From the NCBI RefSeq assembly GCF_002288925.2, contig NW_022098037.1, positions 7,047,524-7,111,523 of the forward strand: a DNA stretch of 64,000 nucleotides. Reading direction: 5' to 3'. Below, piece after piece: positions 57,574 to 64,000 of this stretch. The stretch's first letter is position 1, and every line of letters begins with the position of its first letter. The notes beneath the pieces are model-generated. The model was not told the origin of the DNA, did no database searches, and was given only the letters and a program-made list of their open reading frames with translations. The DNA comes from Delphinapterus leucas. Its lineage: Eukaryota > Chordata > Mammalia > Artiodactyla > Monodontidae. A program made the translations under genes and the position numbers.

Positions 57574-57930
57574 TTTTTCTTTTTTAATATTTATTTATTT
57601 CTTTATGGCTGTGTTGGGTCTTAGTTGTGGCATGCAGGATCTTTCGTTGCAGCATGCAGGCTTCTCTCTAGTTGTGGCGTGCAGGCTCCAGAGAGCGCAG
57701 GCTCAGTAGTTGAGGTGCATGGACTCAGTAGTTGTGGCAGGCTCCAGAGCACGTGGGCTCTGTAGTTGTGGCACACAGGCTCTCTAGTTGTGGTGCTTGG
57801 GCTCAGTAGTTGTGGCACGTGGGCTTAGCTGCCCCACAGCATGTGGGATCTTAGTTCCCTGACCAGGGATCGAACCCCCACCCCCTGCATTGGAAGTCGG
57901 ATTCTTAACCACTGGATCGCCAGGAAGTCC
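57574..57930 (-). mobile_element. CHR-2-like SINE with expanded body repeats, reverse
   Basis: GGCTGTGTTGGGTCTTAGTT, many AGTTGTGGC(A/G) units, ending CCACTGGATCGCCAGGAAGT. Identical 16-base direct repeats CATCCATGGACTTCTT at 57558-57573 and 57931-57946. Confidence 0.94.
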
Positions 57931-58039
57931 CATCCATGGACTTCTTAAGATGGCGATACCTAAATGGACTCTTTAAGAATATGAAGTCAGCCTGGCCACT
58001 TAAGATGGGGGAAGGAAGTGCCATGGGGAGGAATACAAA

Positions 58040-58560
58040 CATTCAAAGACACCAGGATAATGATACATTCAGAGAAATGCCAGTAGTTTGCTACAGCTGC
58101 AGGAGATAGGGAAGTATGGATGAATGGCAAGAAATGAAGCTAGAGTCTTGATGATAAAAGCATTTATTTGCAATTCTAAGATGTTAGGCTATATGTTAAA
58201 GGCAGTGGAGAATCACAGAAAGATTTGTATGTATGAACAGATGAACTATATGAAGAGATCCACTAAGTTTTTAGTGACAGACTGAAAGAGAATAGGAAAA
58301 CCAACCAGGAGTTATTATAATAATTCAGGTGAAAAACGATGAGGGCTTGAACTAAACAGAAATGGCATGGAGGCATGTGATCAGATGTGAGAGATTACAA
58401 AAGAGAAAATCAGTGACTGACATGTTAAGGGGTAGAGAGAAGGGCTGAATCAAGGGTGACTTTCAAGTTGCTAGTGTGGGTAGATGGTTGAAGTAAAGGA
58501 TAATGAAATAGGTTTAGGCTGGGCAGGGGATGAAGTGAAGCCAGTAGGGGGTAAAGGGAC
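58040..58560 (-). repeat. L2 LINE fragment, reverse
   Basis: ACCAACCAGGAGTTATTATA, ATAATTCAGGTGAAAAACGA, TGAATCAAGGGTGACTTTCA: these are reversed L2 ORF2 blocks (forward form ‘…CATCATCTCTCGCCTGGATTAC…’). Confidence 0.65.
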
Positions 58561-58572
58561 TGGATTATAGCA

Positions 58573-58612
58573 CTTATAGGGCTGCTTATAGGCCCTATAG
58601 CTTATAGGGCTG
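58573..58612. repeat. Small repeat/palindrome cluster
   Basis: CTTATAGGGCTG occurs at 58573-58584 and 58601-58612, separated by the palindrome TATAGGCCCTATA (58587-58599). Confidence 0.85.
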
Positions 58613-59860
58613 TTAGTTTTCCATTTATTACATTTTCTCTAAAGAGAAAAATCATGATTTTAAAGGTCATTTTAGCTCTCTGTTAGTATAGAAGGTCTAC
58701 TGTGTATTTCCAGAAGCAAAAAAGAGGTCACAGTCAATGTTAAATATATTCCAATAAGTACCAAAATGGATTGGACCCATATGTTCAATTCACATTAAAG
58801 TATATGTCACAATCCATCTGCTTTTAAAGTGTGTCAGAAACAATTTCCAGAGCAAATGCCAAATATCCTGGAGATGCTTTAGTTCAAATTACCAATTATA
58901 CCATTGTACTTGAACTGTTTGCTACTGAAATACATACTAAATGGAGATACATGTGGGAAATCTGTTCTTGCAGACTTCTAAAAAATTCTTAAATTTCATA
59001 TTTTGAAAGATAAAATATGAGGAAAAGATTGTATATATGAGGGGAAAACTGCATACATTTTCTTGAAGGGCTGAGAGCCAAGAAAAATTCCAAAGTATAC
59101 TGCTAGTACAGTATGAATGCCTGCATAGCTACCATGGCTAAATACATTGGGGTGAACTAAAATCCCAAACTGAAAAGACTCTTTACAAGTGTCTAGATAC
59201 TTGCAAAGGAGACTAGTTCTGAATAATCCATTACGATATATTTTACTCAGGATGAGCTATGTAGCCAGGTTTGTCTGGATGGAGTAAATTACTGTCAAAT
59301 TTCTGAGCCACAAATTTTCAGCATTTCTCAAAAATTTTTTTATAAAACTCACACAAAACAATATCTAGTTTCTAATAACCATTACTGTGGACTTAGAGTT
59401 ACTCTATTTATTTCCCCATCTGGCTCAACCTAGATCATGTAGAGTAAATTTCCTATACACTAAGGTCTTAAATAAAAAACTATAGATAATTCAAGAAAGA
59501 GAGAGAGAGAGAGAGAGATGGAGGGAAGGAGGGAGGAAGGGAGGAAAAAAGCATGGGAAGAAAAAGAGCACTGCTTCTTGCAGACACTACGGCTGTGCAA
59601 CAACTGTCATCAAATTCTATCCCTTTTGCATATACAGATTCATCATCAATCTATTGAAACTACTCCTAAAATGTCTTAAGGCTAGTTTTAGTAGCATAGC
59701 ATAGATTTTTCACTTTTTAAACATAGCAGAGACACTGTTTATGAATGTGGTCTCCTCAACCATAAAACACTGTATAGGAAAAACATATAGAGCTTGAAAT
59801 ATTTTTATTATCACTGATAAACTCATCATCTTGGCAGTAATATCATTATATTAGAAGAAT
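58613..59860. other. Intronic DNA upstream (gene sense: downstream) of the penultimate exon
   Basis: Contains a (GA)n tract at 59496-59518 followed by GGAGGGAAGGAGGGAGGAAG-like purine repeats. No exon or named repeat otherwise. Confidence 0.5.
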
Positions 59861-59867
59861 TACTTAC

Positions 59868-59932
59868 TCAAGAAGATCTGGGTCTAGTCCTTCTGATATC
59901 ATTTTGTTTCTTATTGCCATGACTGGAACACC
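59868..59932 (-). CDS. WASHC3: WASHC3 penultimate coding exon (WASH complex subunit 3)
   Basis: WASHC3 (CCDC53) is a small coiled-coil subunit of the WASH complex, which activates Arp2/3 on endosomes to make branched actin for cargo sorting. Read on the minus strand, this 65-base exon follows an acceptor (…TTTGCTTAG, AG at 59934-59933) and ends at a strong donor GTAAGTA (59867-59861). It encodes 21 codons plus two bases, starting GVPVMAIRNKM and ending GLDPDLL, which matches the conserved segment just before the acidic tail of mammalian WASHC3 as I recall it. The leftover GA joins the first G of the exon at 45592 to make a Glu codon, so the reading frame continues exactly. No stop or frameshift is seen. 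The preceding exon (expected to end in a KMVQV-like segment) was not found before position 64000, so the gene runs off the right edge. An antisense L1 begins about 50 bases upstream of the acceptor. The identification is from memory of the human protein, but the fit of sequence, phase and splice sites is very good. Confidence 0.95.
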
Positions 59933-59984
59933 CTAAGCAAAGAACACAAGATAATAATTCAATTATTAAATATACCTCCTTCAT

Positions 59985-61850
59985 AAAAACAGACAAATAA
60001 ACCAATGGAACAGAATCAAAAGCCCAGAAATAAACCCAAGCAACAAATATTTGACAAGGGAGCCAAGAATACTCAATGGAGAAAACAGTCTCTTCAATAA
60101 ATGGTGCTGGGAAAATTGGATAGTCACACATAAAAGAATAAAACTTGACCCCTATATCTTGTACCACTCATAAAAATTAACTTGAAATGGATTAAAGACT
60201 TAAATGTAAGACCTGAAACTATAAAACTCCTAGAAGAAAACATAGAAAGAAAGCTCCTTGACATGGGTCTAGTAATGATATTATGGAAATCATACCTAAA
60301 GCATAAGAGACAAAGTAAAAAATAAACAAGTGAGACTACATCAAGCTACATGTAGCTACAAAGCTACACAGTAAAAGAAACCATCAACAGAGTGGGAAAA
60401 CTGGGCTTCCCTGGTGGTGCAGTGGTTAAGAATCCGCCTGCCAGTGCAGGTGACACAGGTTCGAGCCCTGGTATGGAAGATCCCACATGCCGTGGAGCAA
60501 CTAAGCCCATGCGCCACAACTCCTGAGCCTGTGCACCTAGAGCCTGTGCTCTGCAACAAAAGAAGCCACCGCGATCAGAAGCCCACGCACAGCAACGAAG
60601 AGTAGCCCCCACTCGCCGCAACTAGAGAAAGCCCGTGCGCAGCAACAAAGACCCAATGCAGCCAAAACTAAAATAAATAAAATAAATAAATTTATTAAAA
60701 AAAAAAGTGGGAAGACAACCTATGAAATGGGAAAAAATATTTGCAAACCATATATCTGGTAAGAGGTTAATATCCAAAATATATAAAGAACTAATACAAC
60801 TCAAGCAAAAAACCAAATAATTCAATTAAAAAATGGGCAAAGAACCTGAATAGACATTTTTCCAAAGACGATATATGAATGGCCAAAAGATACATGAAAA
60901 GATGCTCAACATCACTAGTCACTAGGGAAACGTGAATTAAAATCACAATGAGATATCACCTCATGCCTGTTAGAATGGCCATGATCAAAAGACAAGAGAT
61001 AACAAACTCTGGCATGGATGTGGAGAAAAGAAAACCCTGCGCATTGTTTGTGAGATTGTAAATTGGTACAGCCACTGTGGAAAACAGTATGAAGTTTTCT
61101 CAAAAAATTAAAAATAGAACTACCATATGATTCAGCAATTCCAGTTTTGGGAGTATATCCAAAAAACCCAGAAACACCAACTTGAAAAGATGTCTGCATT
61201 CCCATATTCATAGCAGCACTATTTACAATAGCCGAGACATGGAAATAACCTAGGTGTCCACTGAAGGATGAATGGATAAAGAGTGTATATATACCAATGG
61301 AATATTATTCAGCCATAAAAAAACAGGAAAATCCTACTGTTTGTGACAACATGGGTGGATCTTGAAGGCATAATGCTAGGTGAAATAAGTCAGAGAAAGA
61401 CAAATACTGTTTGATCTCACTTATATATGGAATCTAAAAACAAAACAAAACAAAAAAACCAAACTCATAGAAAAAGAGATCAGACTTGTGGTTGCCAGAG
61501 GCAGAGGGTGGGGGTAGGAGGAACTGGAGGAAGATGGTCAAAAGGTACAAACTTAGTTATAAAATAAGTAAGTATTGGGGATGTAATGTACAACATGATG
61601 ACTATAGATAACTTTTCCTTATATCATACAGCAGTGTTAACAGAGTAGATCCTGAGAGTTCTCATCACAGGTGAATTTTTTTTCTTTTCTTTTTATTGTA
61701 TCTATATGAGGTGATGGATGTTAACTAAACCTACTGTGGTAATCATTTCACAATATATGTGAATCAAACCATCATGCTGTACACCTTAAACTTTTCAGTG
61801 ATGTATGTCAATTATTTCTCAATAAAACTGGAAAAAAATAAAAAATAGAA
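59985..61850 (+). mobile_element. 5'-truncated L1 (ORF2 C-terminal part and 3' UTR), antisense to WASHC3
   Basis: Starts in ORF2 (AACCAATGGAACAGAATCAA) and runs through CTCAATGGAGAAAACAGTCT, ATGGTGCTGGGAAAATTGGA, CTGTTAGAATGGCCATGATC and TTCAGCCATAAAAAAACAGG to a 3' UTR ending CAATAAAACTGG and an A-rich tail. Frames are broken by indels and stops. The left end lies about 50 bases outside the WASHC3 acceptor at 59933. A short CCTCCTT match on each side (about 59976 and 61867) could be the target-site duplication. Confidence 0.85.
60403..60705 (+). mobile_element. CHR-type SINE inside the L1
   Basis: GGGCTTCCCTGGTGGTGCAG, GTTCGAGCCCTGG; CAACTCCTGAGCC body; tail AAATAAATAAATTTATTAAA. Flanking repeats AGTGGGAAAAC (60391) and AGTGGGAAGAC (60706). 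Confidence 0.94.
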
Positions 61851-63060
61851 GCCAGGAAAAAAAGCCTCCTTTTAGATGGTTCATTATTTAAAATAGCTCT
61901 ATTTTGCTTTTATATTAGAATGTGCATAGCACTTGAATAATCTAATAAGATACATTTTAACTGACTTAATGGAATTAGTGCTATCTAGTACCGCATAAGC
62001 CCAGATTAAATCATTTGAGCTTATCTATTATCAATTCTGCTGGATAGAAGCCAGATATCATATTCTCACTCCTCTTATATCACCAAAAGAAAGAAAACAT
62101 TGATAAGTCAAATGATTAAGGCCTTGGCTAGGATGGTGTCATGAATACTTAACAATATGAATAAATGTCTTTTCAAATAAAGATTTCAGAGCTTTCTACT
62201 CTTAAGTATAGCTATGTCAATGTTCTTTTCATAAGTAAATGGTCCAATTTCACTTGGACACATTATGCAAAAAGGTCAAATAGAATTCAAGAACTCTCTT
62301 GGGATTATATTACACATCTTCTCTATACCAATACAAACACCATGTAATGATAATCCTAGAAGTGTATAAGTCACAAAAACATTGAGAACATGTGAATTTC
62401 AAAGTTCAGGATAAGAACATCAAAACAGTAAGAAGAGGATATGTCAGAAATAAATACAAATTTACTTGAAAAGGGGACTAATTTTATGTATAAATAAACA
62501 TTTATTGAAAGCTCACTTATAAAGCTTTAAGGGGAGAAGATGCAATCAAGTCTCTTTGTCAACTCCTCCTCTTCCCTAAAAGATGAGGAAACACTAATCA
62601 GATGTGTTAAATTTGAGGACCTTGATTATACCACCTTCAAAAGTAAGTGGGGTCACCATGCTTTAAAAGGCTGTATACATGATTGGGACCCTCTCCCTCA
62701 TATCTTTTCATCCCACGTGCAGAAAGGGTAAGCTGAGCCAGAGTCCACATGGGAAAAAGCTCAATCACCTCTCTACGCTGTTACATACTCTTCTCTTTGG
62801 CCCTCCCTTGTCACTAGCCAGTTGTGACATTCAGTTTTGAACCTAAGGTACAGAAGAGGCCTTAGGAGCTCTGATGCTCCCGTCCAATTTCGCAGAGCCC
62901 TACCCTGAAGTTTCTGCACTAACCCAGCTAAGGTTCCCTTGCTTTCTTCTGCAGTTATCCATTGTCTGTTTTCTGGTCTCAGGGATCTTACAGGGTTAGA
63001 AATAAATTTACTGGGGTTAGCGGTAGAATTCTGATATCACAATCCCACACCTCAATGTTT
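61851..63060. other. WASHC3 upstream intron DNA, nothing recognised
   Basis: No WASHC3 exon was found here on the minus strand. 62640-63000 is less AT-rich than its surroundings, without a family I can name. Confidence 0.4.
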
Positions 63061-63064
63061 AACA

Positions 63065-63295
63065 CCACAATGGCAGCACAGTGCTTTATGCTGAGAAAAT
63101 AACAACATAATCAGCCCCTGCCTTCAGAGAGTACAGTCTAATAGATCTGTTAAAAAGATGATCACAATACAGTCATAACATTGATAACAGAGACCTGCAT
63201 AATGGGCAAGGTTAGACCCAAGGAAAGGCAGACTGAGTTGAGGACCAGCAAAGAATTTGCTGAGGTGAGTCTTGAAGAGGGGATAAGAGCTTATT
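63065..63295 (-). repeat. L2 fragment, reverse
   Basis: ATCAGCCCCTGCCTTCAGAG, AGTACAGTCTAATAGATCTG and GGTGAGTCTTGAAGAGG fit reversed L2 3' sequence. Confidence 0.55.
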
Positions 63296-63311
63296 TAAAA
63301 TAAAAACCACA

Positions 63312-63525
63312 GGGCTTCCCTGGTGGCGCAGTGGTTGAGAGTCTGCCTGCCAATGCAGGGGACACGGGTTCGTGCCCCAGTCTGGTAAGATCCCACATGC
63401 CGCGGAGCGGCTGGGCCCGTGAGCCATGGCCGCTGAGCCTGTGCATCCGGAGCCTGTGCTCCACAACGGGAGAGGCCACAACAGTGAGAGGCCCACATAC
63501 CGCAAAAAAAAACCAAAAAAAAAAA
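63312..63525 (+). mobile_element. CHR-type SINE, short (CDO-like) subtype
   Basis: GGGCTTCCCTGGTGGCGCAG, GTTGAGAGTCTGCCTGCC, GAGCCATGGCCGCTGAGCC, CACAACGGGAGAGGCCACAA; poly-A-rich tail. It is the forward version of the short reversed copies at 30975 and 49721. Confidence 0.94.
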
Positions 63526-64000
63526 CCCACAAAGGCTCAGAAATATACATATAAATTTTCAAATAATCTATCCATACATAAACTTGTTTCAAAAATATTT
63601 TAAAGAATAAATATATACTTGTCCAGCTATTTCCCTCCAAAATGCTGATTTTATCTTACATTTCATCCAATAAATCTGTGTTGAGATACAGGCAAGTATA
63701 TGTAAAAAATATGAGCCAAATGGATTATAAATTCAATATGCAGAGCTTTCAAAATTAATGACCATGTATTCTCATAGAAATGTTACAGATCTTGCCAAAT
63801 TAAGTTCAGATTATTAACTCAATCCTCATTTTAAAAATCAGAAAATGTATTAAAAATTTAATCCTCACAAAAAAAAAAAGCCCCAAAAAGACTGTTGTAG
63901 AAAGAGTTATAAGATGCCTTCTACAACCATAATCTCTGATTTTGGCTATGGAGGAGAAAAAGTCAAAGTTCTCTACAGCTTGCTAGGTTACAGGAGGTTG
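63526..64000. other. AT-rich intronic DNA to the window edge
   Basis: No exon or named repeat seen. Confidence 0.4.

Larger units (their letters stand above)
45593..59867 (-). other. WASHC3: WASHC3 last intron (14.3 kb)
   Basis: This interval runs from the GTAAGTA donor at 59867 to the TTTTAG acceptor ending at 45593 and is phase-compatible with both flanking exons. It contains no other exon I recognise. It is loaded with CHR SINEs, three consecutive minus-strand L1 tails, an inverted L1 and old MIR/L2/LTR pieces, each listed separately. Confidence 0.85.

Noticed and set aside
61851..64000. The next upstream WASHC3 exon
   Set aside because: No minus-strand segment encodes the expected sequence ahead of GVPVMA. 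The exon is presumably beyond 64000.

Overview
This is mammalian genomic DNA, most probably from a cetacean and perhaps a toothed whale. The main evidence is at least 29 copies of tRNA-derived CHR-type SINEs. Long and short forms are present, many flanked by clean target-site duplications (TSDs), and the short deleted forms resemble the CD/CDO subgroups described in cetaceans and toothed whales. A cetartiodactyl-type L1 is also present. The sequence is eukaryotic: there are no operons, no phage, and no CRISPR arrays. The only protein-coding gene I can support is the 3' part of WASHC3 (CCDC53), a subunit of the endosomal WASH actin-nucleation complex, on the minus strand.

Layout. 1-2.5 kb: flanking DNA with one SINE, a MIR and a CA repeat. 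2.5-8.3 kb: a full-length but decayed L1 in plus orientation, bounded by a 12-base direct repeat, with both ORFs broken. 8.3-28 kb: gene-free DNA with old repeats (MIR, L2, MLT1-type LTRs, hAT/MER elements) and several SINEs. 28-29.5 kb: a HAL1 copy interrupted by a SINE. 29.5-32.2 kb: a long L2 copy interrupted by two SINEs. 32.3-37.9 kb: a stack of nested minus-strand L1 fragments. 39.6-44.9 kb: a decayed ERVL/MaLR-type LTR element. 45.5-64 kb: WASHC3. Its last coding exon is at 45508-45592 and the preceding exon at 59868-59932. The 14.3 kb intron between them is full of SINEs and L1 tails. Upstream WASHC3 exons lie beyond the right edge of the window.

The two WASHC3 exons join in frame across a correct donor and acceptor and encode the conserved C-terminus of the protein, so the gene call is firm. 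Everything to the left of about 45.3 kb appears intergenic. In human the next gene on that side is DRAM1, and I saw none of its exons here.

I found no convincing new biological system. The most informative structures are a twin-primed (5'-inverted) L1 insertion at 56.3-56.8 kb with preserved TSDs, a SINE-in-SINE nest at 46.8-47.4 kb in which both sets of TSDs survive, an antisense L1 starting about 50 bases from a WASHC3 splice acceptor, and layered insertions that allow relative dating. Repeat family names come from recall of consensus sequences and were not checked by a search.
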